A stretch of DNA of 64,000 nucleotides from Siphonodentalium dalli (GCA_032622095.1 CP136069.1:108156278-108220277); one strand, 5' to 3'. Positions 1 to 8,715 are shown, numbered from the stretch's first letter. A program made the numbers and translations. Notes: generated by a model from the letters alone, not told the origin.

Positions 1-205
1 TAATTGGACGGAACCCATATTCGAACTTGGCCTGTAGTTTTAGCTGGGAAATACACATACCAACTTTGGTTGAGATCAAATAATCCAAACGGGAGTTATC
101 GATCGGAAACCAAAAATGTTAACGGACAGATGGACGGTGCGACGGACGGATGGACTGATTACATAATACAACCTTTTTTCAAAAAGGGCGTATAAAAATG
201 GAATA
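1..205 (+). repeat. 3' tail of a hairpin-ended GGAC-microsatellite repeat
   Basis: The stretch reads like one internal module ('CCCATATTCGAACTTGG', 'ATACCAACTTTGGTTGAGATC') followed by GGAC/GGAT-rich repeats and a terminal inverted pair (CCTTTTT / AAAAAGG, then GTATAAAA). The same tail recurs near 37960-38035. It belongs to the modular repeats that fill the introns further right. The short ORF across it is a by-product of the GGAC repeat and codes for nothing recognisable. Confidence 0.7.
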
Positions 206-244
206 CTTTGAAATTAAAGCTAAATATCATTGAATTGAACCGAA

Positions 245-814
245 TCTTGGGCGTGAATCCTCGACAAAATTAAGTATCCACATTGATGAGAACTTGACAT
301 TCAAAAAGCACGTATCCATAATCTGCTCCAAAATATCACATGCAATCTAATGCATCAATAAGGTAAAACATTTTTTCCCAAGTAAAGCATTAAAAACATT
401 GTACTATGCGCTGATTCAAAGCCACTTAGTTTATGGTATCCAAATATGGGGTCATGTTCCGGAAGTCAAGAAAATATTCATGTTACAAAAACGAGCATTG
501 CGTATAATATGCAATAATTACAGGAGTCACACAGATCCACTCTTTAAAAGAGAGAATATCCTGAAAATATATGACTTACAAACTCTCAATTTTCATGCAT
601 AACTCGTGTTATAACCGCCTGCCCGCGTCTTTTGGAATGATGTACAACAAACGAGCAAAATCAACCCCAAGACACCCGAATCCCTAGAACAACCTAGTCA
701 GGAAAGCTACCCCACCACGCCTTCCCCACAGCATGGAACAATATGGAAAAAGACTATACTTGTACATCTCGCCAAAGCAGGCACACATTGAAGAAGTGCC
801 CACCTGTGCTCTAT
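245..814 (+). pseudogene. Decayed non-LTR retrotransposon reverse transcriptase, C-terminal part
   Basis: Translations in shifting frames recall the end of a LINE reverse transcriptase. First comes a piece like SIHIDENLTFKKHVS, then ALKTLYYALIQSHLVYGIQIWG, which is the conserved thumb-region signature seen in Jockey/RTE/CR1-type elements. Next come LQKRALRIICN and DPLFKRENILKIYDLQTLN. After at least one frame change the C-terminal piece FPTAWNNMEKDYT..LKKC ends at a TAA near 812. A stop interrupts the part before the longest open stretch (399-602). It is a 5'-truncated dead copy; I cannot assign the clade. The catalytic YxDD motif is not present in the window. Confidence 0.8.
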
Positions 815-1100
815 AAATAATTTCATTGTAATACTCGATGACATAATCATAATTCTACTCAAATAATTTTCTCCACACCAGTGTTCACACCACCGCATTC
901 TCGTTTCTAACATGCCCATATATTACCATACATCATAAATACTACCGCACATTATTATGATTTCTCTAATGATGACTATGACCCTATACTGCTAGACACA
1001 CATAAACATTACATATATGTAGTACTGTTAATTGGAATTATCCCAAAACTTCACTCAACAAAACGACTTTCTGGTGATCTATATAGATTCCTATTATGTT
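815..1100. other. No recognisable feature
   Basis: AT-rich sequence between the LINE remnant and the Penelope-like composite. I see no repeat, ORF or exon with splice signals. Confidence 0.5.
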
Positions 1101-1129
1101 TCTTAACTAAGATGGCGGTATCTCTCACC

Positions 1130-1330
1130 TGAATCCATTGTAACAACAAAAAAAACAAACAAAAATAATATGAAAAGGAAGCGACTGGTAAAAGTCCTTC
1201 TTGTTAATGCCCCATGGTTGGAGGGTGCGGAGAGTGAAGATCCACTCAATTTCTCTTTCTGAGACACGCTGGGTGTGGTGAGGTTGCTGTCACCGGAAGT
1301 GACACTGGTGAAAGAGAAGCTAGAGGCCAT
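1130..1330 (-). pseudogene. GIY-YIG-like endonuclease C-terminal remnant
   Basis: On the minus strand one frame reads EREIEWIFTLRTLQPWGIN followed by KKDF. This resembles the closing RExxWIxxLxTLxPxGIN signature of the GIY-YIG domain of Penelope-like retroelements. The same text is repeated at 3358-3602. The frame is interrupted by a stop just upstream (about 1283), so only a fragment survives. The longer ORF in another frame over the same bases (1103-1330) looks like a shadow. Confidence 0.5.
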
Positions 1331-1420
1331 ATCTGGCTGGTTGAGATGTTGGTAAGATAAAAGTAAATGCGAGGGTGAACCTCCAGGGAGGGTCTCAATC
1401 AGCGGGATATCCTTATAAAA

Positions 1421-1462
1421 CAGTCTAGCGCTTTCGATATTGGTATATCTTCGTCAGGACCA
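1421..1462 (-). ncRNA. Hammerhead-ribozyme-like motif, left arm
   Basis: Read on the minus strand, TGGTC (stem I 5') is followed by CTGACGA, a stem-loop GATAT-ACCA-ATATC (stem II), GAAA, a minimal stem III (AGC/GCT), A, then GACTG (stem I 3'). The order is that of a type I hammerhead. Stem I in this copy uses two G-U pairs. There is one extra A between CTGACGA and stem II, and stem III has no loop, as in Penelope hammerheads thought to act as dimers. It sits about 33 bp downstream of the TATA box. Confidence 0.55.
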
Positions 1463-1494
1463 GGATGGTGTGGAAAGATGTGGATGATGCCCGT

Positions 1495-1503
1495 CCTTTT
1501 ATA
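1495..1503 (-). promoter_or_regulatory. TATA box, left arm
   Basis: TATAAAAGG on the minus strand, facing the hammerhead-like motif at 1421-1462. The mirror copy lies at 4592-4600. Confidence 0.5.
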
Positions 1504-1599
1504 CTCTGTGCTAGTAGAGCGTTGATTTGATTGGTCAAAATCCAAGGGTCAGGAGGTTGTGGGCCTCTGTGTGTCAGAAGGTTGAATGCGGGTACAAAT

Positions 1600-1960
1600 T
1601 GCGGGTATATGTTTGCCCGATAAGCCCGTGGAACTGCGAGTAGTTTATGCAGGTATATTATTCTTGCTCGTCATTGTGATACAATGCGGGTAGTTTTTGC
1701 GGGTATGTTGGGTACCATGCTGAGAATAACCAAAGTAGGACCTGTGTGGGTACAAATTGCGGGTATATATTGTCCCGATATCCGTATGGAACTGCGGGTA
1801 GTTTGTGCATGTGGGTATGTTATTCCAGCCCGTCAATGTGGCGTAATGTGGGTAGTATTTGCGGGTATGTTGTGTACTTCGCAAAGAATAACAAAATTTG
1901 GAACCCGTGTGGGTGCAATTTGCGGGTATATTCATAATATTGTCCTGAAACCTATGGATG
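1600..1960. repeat. Degenerate minisatellite with GCGGGTA core, left arm
   Basis: Many copies of a short core (TGCGGGTA, often as TTTGCGGGTATATT or ACTGCGGGTAGTTT) at irregular spacing of about 20-45 bp. The ORFs through it on both strands are repetitive and are not treated as genes. The inverted counterpart is at 4130-4505. Confidence 0.75.
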
Positions 1961-2493
1961 TAATACCGTCCATTGTGAAGCGGGTATATCGTTTTATTCT
2001 GATTGAAATCGCTCTGCGGGTATATGTGTTATTGGTACCTGCAGATGGCATGCTTAGGGTATGATTTGGCATATATTTGCGATAAGCAAGGCGCGATATT
2101 TAATGCGCATTCCCGTGTAGTTAGTTGTTGTTGTTGTAGTTAGGGGCCATATTATCCATTGTTAGGACCGGAAGGTTGTTTTTAACGGTGCCCGAAAAGG
2201 GGCGTTGCGTGATCACGCAGTTCATCTTTTGTGGTTATGGCGAATAAGGGCAGTGGGGGTTTGACCAATCAAAGGTTTAATCTGGTGATGAAGGGACGTG
2301 GGCGTAGATCCGGGAGAGGTATTTTGTGGGATTGGGTCGATTTGGCCTCGATGGGAGAAGTGACAACTACTCGATATGAGGCTGATGATAATATATTTTT
2401 CCAAATAACCTCATATACTAGAATTAAATGTGATACTGCCTATATATCGGATTAAGTGTCCACTGTTGTAGAGATGCATTTGCGCATCGCATC

Positions 2494-2921
2494 ACGCTGG
2501 CGAGGCCGTAATGAGCCTTGAGTCCGCTGCCTGGTGGTGGTGTGTTGCCTGTGTGGGCGTAGTTGATTGGCAGTGTGTCCAGCCAATTTGAACAATTGTT
2601 GAGTGCTACCAGATTGGAGCTGCAATGGTCGTAGACTGTGTTTGCAGCTGGCGTTTTTAGGATCCAATGATCGTCCGTAGGGCTATATGGGTAATTCCAG
2701 ATATTTGGAGAGTCAGCCGGCAGCTGAGTTGGTGAGTGAACCCTGGTGTTGTTGGACGAGCAAAGGTCAGCTGGATTGGCGATCCACCAGCTGCAGCCTG
2801 GGCTGGTTGCAGATAATGTCTCAGAAAGATGCGGCGAATAGCAGAGATCAGCTGGGCTCCAACGGGGGCCCAGCCAGCTCGTATCCAAATTGATTGTTGT
2901 GGCTGTCAACAGGCCCAGAGT
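2494..2921 (-). other. Central part of the composite, downstream of the zinc-finger ORF
   Basis: Unique central DNA between the arms. A long minus-strand open frame (2424-2909) starts only 12 bp after the zinc-finger ORF stop, in another frame, and runs into the left arm. Its product is rich in S, P, N and W with no motif I recognise. It could be the frameshifted remainder of the zinc-finger protein or simply open by chance. Confidence 0.3.
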
Positions 2922-3233
2922 TTAACATATAGATGTGTATCTGGCCGGATCCGTGTTGTTGGAAGTGTATGAACAGTAGCCGCTGGTGTGAGACGAGCTC
3001 CTTGAGTGGAGCGACAGAGCAGGTGATGGAATCGGTGATGCGAGCAGGACATGGATGAGTGATGATCTGTCTCTGCATGTACGCGCATGTCTGTTGGCAT
3101 CGTCCCGACGCGAGAAGGTTCTGTGGCAGAAAGTACAGTTGTGGAAACCAGTACCGCGGTGTTGGATGCGGATGTGTCGGTACAGCCCTGAGGCGTGGCT
3201 ATAGATATTAGGGCACTCAGGGCAGTCGTGCAT
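2922..3233 (-). CDS. Two-finger C2H2-type protein inside the Penelope-like composite
   Basis: A 103-residue ORF starting at a true ATG (3233-3231). Residues ~4-25 form a C2H2 finger (CPEC, 12 residues, H, 4 residues, H). Residues ~33-53 form a second finger of C-x2-C-x12-H-x3-C type (CTFC ... HARTC). The tail is rich in S, T, P and H without a motif. A TATTTATA sequence about 40 bp upstream on the same strand could act as promoter. Fingers of this kind bind nucleic acids; the role here is unknown. The ORF may be longer if a frameshift joins the next frame. It may be an element-encoded accessory protein or a captured host fragment. Confidence 0.5.
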   Translation of the reverse strand: MHDCPECPNIYSHASGLYRHIRIQHRGTGFHNCTFCHRTFSRRDDANRHARTCRDRSSLIHVLLASPIPSPALSLHSRSSSHTSGYCSYTSNNTDPARYTSIC

Positions 3234-3357
3234 TATGAATTCTTACTGAGCCGTTCCCTGAGGCGGCGTCAAGAGTATAAATAGTAGTGGACGTTTGTGA
3301 CGTCAGGTCACTATAGGGAAAGGTGTGGCCGTTGTGGTAACAAGAAGAGTGAAAATT

Positions 3358-3602
3358 AAAATATGAAAAGGAGGCGACTGGTAAAAGTCCTTCTTGTTAA
3401 TGCCCCATGGTTGGAGGGTGCGGAGAGTGAAGATCCACTCAATTTCTCTTTCTGAGACACGCTGGGTGTGGTGAGGTTGCTGTCACCGGAAGTGACACTG
3501 GTGAAAGAGAAGCTAGAGGCCATATCTGGCTGGTTGAGATATTGGTAAGATAAGAGTAAATGCGAGGGTGAACCTCCAGGGAGGGTCTCAATCAGCGGGA
3601 TG
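3358..3602 (-). repeat. Direct repeat of 1158-1402 with GIY-YIG-like tail
   Basis: Almost identical to 1158-1402, including the frame reading EREIEWIFTLRTLQPWGIN on the minus strand. One end joins the right inverted arm at 'CAGCGGGAT', and the other end joins the sequence upstream of the zinc-finger ORF. Confidence 0.85.
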
Positions 3603-4591
3603 CGATGCGCAAATGCATCTCGACAACAGTGGACACTTAATCCGATATATAGGCAGTATCACATTTAATTCTAGTATATGAGGTTATTTGGAAAAATATA
3701 TTATCATCAGCCTCATATCGAGTAGTTGTCACTTCTCCCATCGAGGCCAAATCGACCCAATCCCACAAAATACCTCTCCCGGATCTACGCCCACGTCCCT
3801 CCATCACCAGATTATACCTTTGATTGGTCAAACCCCCACCGCCCTTATTCGCCATAACCACAAAAGATGAACTGCGTGATCACGCAACGCCCCTTTTCGG
3901 GCACCGTTAAAAACAACCTTCCGGTCCTAACAATGGCTAATATGGCCCCTAACTACAACAACAACAACAACTAACTACACAGGAATGCGCATTAAATATC
4001 GCGCCTTGCTTATCGCAAATATATGCCAAATCATACCCTAAGCATGCCATCTGCAGGTACCAATAACACATATACCCGCAGAGCGATTTCAATCAGAATA
4101 AAACGATATACCCGCTTCACAATGGACGGTATTACATCCACAGGTTTCAGGACAATATTATGAATATACCCGCAAATTTCACCCACACAGGTTCCAAATT
4201 TGGTTATTCTTTGCGAAGTACACACCATGCCCGCAAATACTACCCGCATTACACCACATTGACGGGCTGGAATAACATACCCACATGCACAAACTACCCG
4301 CAGTTCCATATGGATATCGGGACAATATATACCCGCAATTTGTACCCACACAGGTCCTACTTTGGTTATTCTCAGCATGGTACCCAACATACCCGCAAAA
4401 ACTACCCGCATTGTATCACAATGACGAGCGAGAATAATATACCCGCATAAACTACCCGCAGTTCCACGGGCTTATCGGGCAAACATATACCCGCAATTTG
4501 TACCCGCATTCAACCTTCTGACACACAGAGGCCCACAACCTCCTGACCCTTGGATTTTGACCAATCAAATCAACGCTCTACTAGCACAGAG

Positions 4592-4600
4592 TATAAAAGG
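4592..4600 (+). promoter_or_regulatory. TATA box, right arm
   Basis: TATAAAAGG on the plus strand, 33 bp upstream of the hammerhead-like motif. Transcription starting about 30 bp downstream would place the ribozyme at the very 5' end of the RNA. Confidence 0.5.
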
Positions 4601-4632
4601 ACGGGCATCATCCACATCTTTCCACACCATCC

Positions 4633-4674
4633 TGGTCCTGACGAAGATATACCAATATCGAAAGCGCTAGACCA
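4633..4674 (+). ncRNA. Hammerhead-ribozyme-like motif, right arm
   Basis: TGGTC (4633-4637), CTGACGA (4638-4644), stem II GATAT-ACCA-ATATC (4646-4659), GAAA (4660-4663), mini stem III, and GACCA (4670-4674). Here stem I is a perfect 5-bp pairing, TGGTC with GACCA, with the predicted cut just after GCTA. The extra A at 4645 and the loopless stem III are deviations from the textbook form. The left-arm copy keeps the same pairing with G-U pairs. Confidence 0.6.
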
Positions 4675-4739
4675 TTTTATAAGGATATCCCGCTGATTGA
4701 GACCCTCCCTGGAGGTTCACCCTCGCATTTACTTTTAAA

Positions 4740-5150
4740 CAAAAATAATATTTTGTTCTTAATATACCCATGGAACTGGAACTGGAACATATGTTTTATA
4801 AAATCTGAACAGTTGAAAACATTCCTATGGAGAGATAATACATTTTCAATCTTATAACTCGTCTGGATTGGCTCACAACAACACCAATACTTGTTTGTGA
4901 TATGCCCTAAATACTAGGTTCTAGCTAGTTTTATATATGATTATAGTCTGTATGTGTGTGTGGATATGAAATACAAGCCATCTATTCAATTATTTATAGT
5001 GATACTTGTTTTAGGAGGTAGTAGGAAGACGATAGGGCTAGGCTACCCCCAATAATATACAGTATTACCTTATTATGAGTTTGAGAATAATCTTGTTCAA
5101 AGTAGTAATTTTTACAAATATTATATCCAAATTGACAATGCACACCTTCA
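4740..5150. other. No recognisable feature
   Basis: AT-rich intronic DNA. I found no exon matching UBR5 and no repeat boundary. Confidence 0.5.
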
Positions 5151-5154
5151 TCTC

Positions 5155-5778
5155 ATATATATTTTGAAGACCTCTGTCTGTATGTTTGTTTGTCTGTATG
5201 TTTGTCATTTATACAAATCTACGATTCTCGACCGATCGGGACGAAACTTGGTACGTGTGTGTAGTTTGACCAGGCGGTCGACTATGTCGAATTGGTGAGC
5301 CCGTGCGTCGCCCGCTTCGCGCATGCGCAGACAAGATCTCGAAAACGGGTGGAGCTATCGACTTGAAATTTGCTATGTGAATGTATCTTGCCCCGGATAC
5401 GAACTTTATCGGGTCGCCGAGCCCGTGCGACGCCAGCTTCGCGCATGCGCAGACGAGATATCGGAAACGGGTGGAGCTATCGACTTGAAATTTGCTATGT
5501 GAATGCATCTTGCCCCGGATACAAATTTTATCGGGTCGCCGAGCCCGTGCGATGCCAACTTCAAGCATGCGCAGACGAGATCTCGGAAACGGGTGGAGCT
5601 ATCGACATGTAATTTGGTATGTGAATGTATCTTGCCCCGGATACGAATTTTATCGGGTCGCCGAGCCCGTGCGACGCCAGCTTCGCGCATGCGCAGACCA
5701 GATCTCCGAAACGGGTAGAGCTATCGACTTGAAATTTGGTTTTTGAATAGCCCGGACAACGTCGGGCTCATCGGCTAG
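5155..5778 (+). mobile_element. Helitron-like non-autonomous element with tandem core
   Basis: The left end is a 'TATATATTTTGAAGACCTC' segment followed by TGTCTGTATGTTTG repeats. The core is a 122-bp tandem array. The right end is a hairpin AGCCCG (5749-5754) / CGGGCT (5763-5768), then six bases, then CTAG (5775-5778) before a T. A hairpin just upstream of CTRR with no terminal inverted repeat or target duplication is the 3' signature of Helitrons. An inverted relative lies at 37420-37885. Confidence 0.55.
5290..5745 (+). repeat. 122-bp tandem array, about 3.7 units
   Basis: GCATGCGCAGAC recurs at 5321, 5443, 5565 and 5687, exactly 122 bp apart. Each unit contains GAAACGGGTGGAGCTATCGA, CTTGCCCCGGATACRA and TTTTATCGGGTCGCCGAGCC. 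The ORFs along it on both strands are a result of the period not being a multiple of three. Confidence 0.95.
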
Positions 5779-6412
5779 TCTATTATATATTTTGGAAGAT
5801 CTGTCTGTGTGTGTGTGTGTGTTCGCGATGGACTCGAAAACTGACGGAAGGATTGAGCCCAAACTTCCTATCTAAGGGTAAAATCCCAGATGAAGTGGCA
5901 TCGCACCGCTTCTGAGAACGTCAGAGCACTCCTTCTCCACCCCCAGTCACAAAAATTACCACCATTGGCACGGTGGGGTTAATCGCGTTGATAGTTAAAG
6001 AGCGTTCATATCCGCAGTGTCGTCGATAAAGAGCGTATGTGTGTAATGTGATTATTACGTCTGGGTCTGGGCGTGTGCGTGTAAGACTGTATCCAGACAT
6101 GAGCGTGTTGTGTGACGTACTTAGGGCTTTCCGCCCGAGGTGATCTTCACCTTGAAACGGGTACCCACAAACGTACCTCTTTTAGGGACGGGTACCATCA
6201 CGGGACGGGTACCATCATGTCTCTTGATTAAAAAGGCAGAATTAACTGAAATTAAATTTAAAAATTAACGGATTTCAACGAAATTTGATACCTACGGATA
6301 CTTTTATCGGGAGAGTGTTTTCGACGGGTCAAATCGTGACCCCGACCTGACCTTGACCTTCAAAATGGTCAATTCAAGGTCAAAGCCTGGACGAAGTCGG
6401 GTCACCTGCTAG
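5779..6412 (+). mobile_element. Second Helitron-like element, abutting the first
   Basis: It starts like the preceding element (TATATATTTTGGAAGATCTG followed by a TG microsatellite). It ends with a CCTGGACGAAGTCGGG hairpin and CTAG (6409-6412) followed by TATATA. It includes imperfect inverted pairs such as TGACCTTGACC / GGTCAATTCAAGGTCA near the 3' end and a duplicated GACGGGTACCATCA at 6186-6215. No ORF. The role of the shared start and CTAG end is inferred. Confidence 0.45.
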
Positions 6413-6424
6413 TATATATATATA

Positions 6425-6652
6425 AGAGATATGGCACAGTAGCATGTTATATTTACGCCTCCGAAACATGCCAAGCATTGCTCTTTGAACATGTCTGGGA
6501 CTATACAACACACAAGGCGCCTATTTTTAGAAGCAAATAATTTTTTTATAACAGTGCATTTTTTTGGGGGATTGGGTGGGATACGAACCCTGGCCCATGA
6601 CGGCGAGCGCGCCTTGTACTGTGCCATATCTCCTATATTTATACATAATAGA
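6425..6652 (-). mobile_element. tRNA-derived SINE, minus-strand copy
   Basis: Read on the minus strand it has the B-box-like GGTTCGTATCC, a poly-A-rich linker, then the same tail as the copy at 8011-8258 ('AAAATAGGCGCCTTGTGTG', 'AACATGTCTGGGACTATA' in reverse). The tRNA-like head is incomplete. Confidence 0.65.
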
Positions 6653-6718
6653 GACCTTAAAATGTGCATATAGTATCCTAAGTGCGACGTCGGAATACGG
6701 CGGCCATTTGAGCTTCCT

Positions 6719-6762
6719 TTTTTGGGGGTCGCTTCGGTGGCCGTGTGGTATTGACGTCGGAC
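6719..6762 (+). mobile_element. SINE tRNA-like head fragment
   Basis: GGGGTCGCTTCGGTGGCCGT and the following GACGTCGGACTT match the head of the SINE at 8011. The copy then runs directly into the minisatellite, so it lacks the B box and tail. Confidence 0.6.
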
Positions 6763-7545
6763 TTCGGGCGGTGCAGACTATATGTGTGTAAAGAACGTCC
6801 TGATCGGCGGTGCAGACTATATGTGTGTAAAGAACGTCTTCCTCGGGGGATGCAGACTATATGTGTGTAAAGAACGTCTTCCTCGGGGGATGCAGACTAT
6901 ATGTATGTAAAGAACGTCCTGCTTGGCGGTGCAGACTATATGTGTGTAAAGAACGTCTTCCTCGGGGATGCAGACTATATGTGTGTATAGAACGTCTTCC
7001 TCGGGGGATGCAGACTATATGTGTGTAAAGAACGTCCTCCTCGGGCGGTGCAGAATATATGTGTGTAAAGAACGTCCTGCTCGGGCGGTGCAGACTATAT
7101 GTGTGTAAAGAACGTCTTCCTCGGGGGATGCAGACTATATGTGTGTAAAGAACGTCCTCCTCGGGGGATGCAGACTATATGTATGTAAAGAACGTCCTGC
7201 TTGGCGGTGCAGACTATATGTGTGTAAAGAACGTCTTCCTCGGGGATGCAGACTATATGTGTGTATAGAACGTCTTCCTCGGGGGATGCAGACTATATGT
7301 GTGTAAAGAACGTCCTCCTCGGGCGGTGCAGAATATATGTGTGTAAAGAATTTCCTGCTCGGGCGGTGCAGACTATATGTGTGTAAAGAACGTCTTCCTC
7401 GGGGGATGCAGACTATATGTGTGTAAAGAACGTCCTCCTTGGGCGGTGAATGCTGTATGAGGAGTGAACGTCCTCCTCGGATGGTGCATGCTATATGACG
7501 GTGAACGTCCTCCTCGGGCAGTGCAGGCTATATGGTGGTGTGTGG
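6763..7545 (+). repeat. ~40-bp minisatellite with 278-bp higher-order structure
   Basis: About 18 units of TGCAGACTATATGTGTGTAA + AGAACGTCYTCCTCGGGSG, the last three strongly diverged. Variant units recur in the same order: the GTATGTAAAG variant at 6903 returns at 7181, 278 bp later, followed by the same series of variants. The array appears to have grown by duplication of a seven-unit block. It begins exactly where a SINE head breaks off. Confidence 0.9.
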
Positions 7546-7966
7546 TTATTATGAATCCCATCCCATATATATATAGCTCACTATGAATTCCATCCCATAT
7601 TTATATAGGTCACTATGAATCCCATCCAAAAAACGCAATTTCACCAAAAAGTAAAAAAAATTGAAAATCCCATTCATTTCAAAATTTTCCAATTTCAAAA
7701 AATCCTTTTTTATTTATTATTTTCAAACTCTCATGTCATTTTCTCTTTGTCAAACCAATGTCAAATCCAAAAAACGCAATTTCACCAACAAATAACAAAA
7801 TACCTATTTTTTTACAACATTTCATAACAAATTTCGAAAATTCATATATTTTTTTACAACATTTCATAACAAATTTCGAAAATTCATATTTCTTTACTAC
7901 ATTTCTTGGCATTTCGAATCCCACCCAATCCCCAAAAAAATTGTCTCAAAAATTAAATTTGCTTCT
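7545..7966 (+). repeat. AT-rich short tandem repeats
   Basis: Three copies of an ATGAAT(C/T)CCATCC unit (7550-7630, about 32 bp apart), two ACGCAATTTCACCAA copies (7633, 7773), and a duplicated ACAACATTTCATAACAAATT unit (7815-7895). Non-coding. Confidence 0.7.
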
Positions 7967-8010
7967 AAAAATAGGCGCCTTGTGTGTTGTGTAGTCCGAA
8001 TGGCCTTTTT
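7967..8010 (+). mobile_element. SINE tail fragment, head-to-tail with the next copy
   Basis: 'AAAATAGGCGCCTTGTGTG' and 'TGTAGTCC' match the middle of the following SINE. The fragment joins directly to the next tRNA-like head. Confidence 0.5.
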
Positions 8011-8258
8011 GGGGTCGCTTCGGTGGCTGTGTGGTACTGACGTCGGACTTGAGTCGCAAGGCGCACTCGCCATCATGGGCCGGGGTTCGAATCCCACCCG
8101 ATCCCAAAAAAATCTGCACTGTCTCAAAAATTTAATTTTCTTCTAAAAATAGGCGCCTTGTGTGTTGTATAGTCCCAGACATGTTCAAAGAGCAATGCTC
8201 GGCATGTTTCGGAGGCATAAATATAACAAACTATTGTGCCATTTCTCCTATTTTTATA
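8011..8258 (+). mobile_element. tRNA-derived SINE, full copy
   Basis: The head (8011-8105) folds like a tRNA: GGGGTCG at its start pairs with CGATCCC at its end as a 7-bp acceptor stem. The B box GGTTCGAATCC is at 8084-8094 and an A-box-like GTGGCTGTGTGG at about 8023. An A-rich linker and a ~150-bp tail follow, containing AACATGTCTGGGACTATA-type sequence in inverted relation to the copy at 6425-6652. RNA polymerase III would transcribe it. The anticodon arm carries extra bases, so it is not a functional tRNA gene. Confidence 0.75.
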
Positions 8259-8604
8259 AAAAATCTATTGTTGGTGTGAAATTTCCAATAAATTTTGTGT
8301 CCCCATCCTCACTATCCTGCTTAATTGCCACTGTTGGTTACTAACAATGCTGTAAACCATATAGGTCTACCATCAGTGATAAAATTCAACAATGTTTAGT
8401 CGGCAAACATCGCATATTTTCATTTGAAATATTCATACCAAAATTCAAATGGACTAATGGGATCAAATCAAATAAAGAACTATTTGAATATTTTACTGAA
8501 CCTTAACCTTAACATCCATGGAATCCGATACATTATCTGGCAATGATGGTCAGTAATTTCAAAGACTTGTGTTATATCCATGGAAAATGAGACATGTACA
8601 TTAC
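8259..8604. other. UBR5 intron, no recognisable feature
   Basis: Single-copy-looking sequence downstream (minus strand) of the UBR5 exon. I see no further exon here. Confidence 0.5.
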
Positions 8605-8715
8605 CTTCCCAGAATCTGTGACTACTGATCCTCTGACAGAGCTAGCAGACAACATCACGATCTTCTCATTGGTTAATCCTAACAAAGCAGTTTTGGGATG
8701 GCGAAATGGTGACAC
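8605..8715 (-). CDS. UBR5: UBR5 exon: RCC1-like propeller segment (GLTNEKIV)
   Basis: 111 bp, 37 codons, phase 0 at both ends. On the minus strand the acceptor reads ATTTGAACAG before GTGTCACC and the donor reads GGGAAG|GTAATG. The translation begins VSPFRHPKTALLGL and continues TNEKIVMLSASSVRGSVV. GLTNEKIVxLSAxSxR is a highly conserved stretch of UBR5 (EDD, fly hyd), in the N-terminal RCC1-like beta-propeller. It follows the exon at 27034-27156 in frame, after an 18.3-kb intron. UBR5 is a nuclear and cytoplasmic HECT E3 ligase. Exons for the rest of the propeller, the UBR box, MLLE and HECT domains must lie beyond the left edge. Confidence 0.92.

Larger units (their letters stand above)
1359..2493 (-). 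repeat. Left arm of the long inverted repeat
   Basis: Near-identical inverted copy of 3599-4736 with only scattered substitutions. The arm begins next to 'AAGTAAATGCGAGGGTGAAC' and ends at 'TTTGCGCATCGCATC'. The very low divergence of the arms implies a recent origin or ongoing gene conversion. Confidence 0.9.
3599..4736 (+). repeat. Right arm of the long inverted repeat
   Basis: Inverted copy of 1359-2493. It ends at 'TTTACTTTT', after which homology stops and plain AT-rich DNA begins. It contains the minisatellite (4130-4505), the TATA box and the hammerhead-like motif. Confidence 0.9.
1100..4738 (-). mobile_element. Penelope-like composite element with long inverted arms
   Basis: A 3.6-kb unit. 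Two arms of about 1135 bp (1359-2493 and 3599-4736) are inverted copies of each other. In addition a ~245-bp segment at 1158-1402 is directly repeated at 3358-3602. Each arm holds a minisatellite, a TATAAAAGG box and a hammerhead-like motif. The direct repeat encodes a remnant resembling the C-terminus of the GIY-YIG endonuclease of Penelope-like elements. The central part carries a zinc-finger ORF. Penelope elements are known for partial LTR-like copies in direct or inverted order and for hammerhead ribozymes in them, so the layout fits. No reverse transcriptase remains, so the assignment rests on the ribozyme and the GIY-YIG-like tail. Confidence 0.55.

Noticed and set aside
1645-2064. 96- and 126-codon ORFs on both strands of the arm, mirrored at 4031-4450
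   Set aside because: They follow the GCGGGTA minisatellite; repetitive product and simultaneous openness on both strands argue against a gene.
2687-2893. Plus-strand ORF opposite the composite's central region
   Set aside because: Shadow of the minus-strand frames; no motif.
5209-5862. Several overlapping ORFs with ARARRPDKI repeats
   Set aside because: Generated by the 122-bp tandem repeat read in shifting frames.
6763-7545. CRISPR-like regular repeats
   Set aside because: Units are contiguous ~40-bp minisatellite repeats without unique spacers, in an animal genome.
6719-8105. Functional tRNA genes
   Set aside because: Heads have A- and B-box-like sequences and a paired acceptor stem, but the anticodon arm is expanded and the copies continue into SINE tails.
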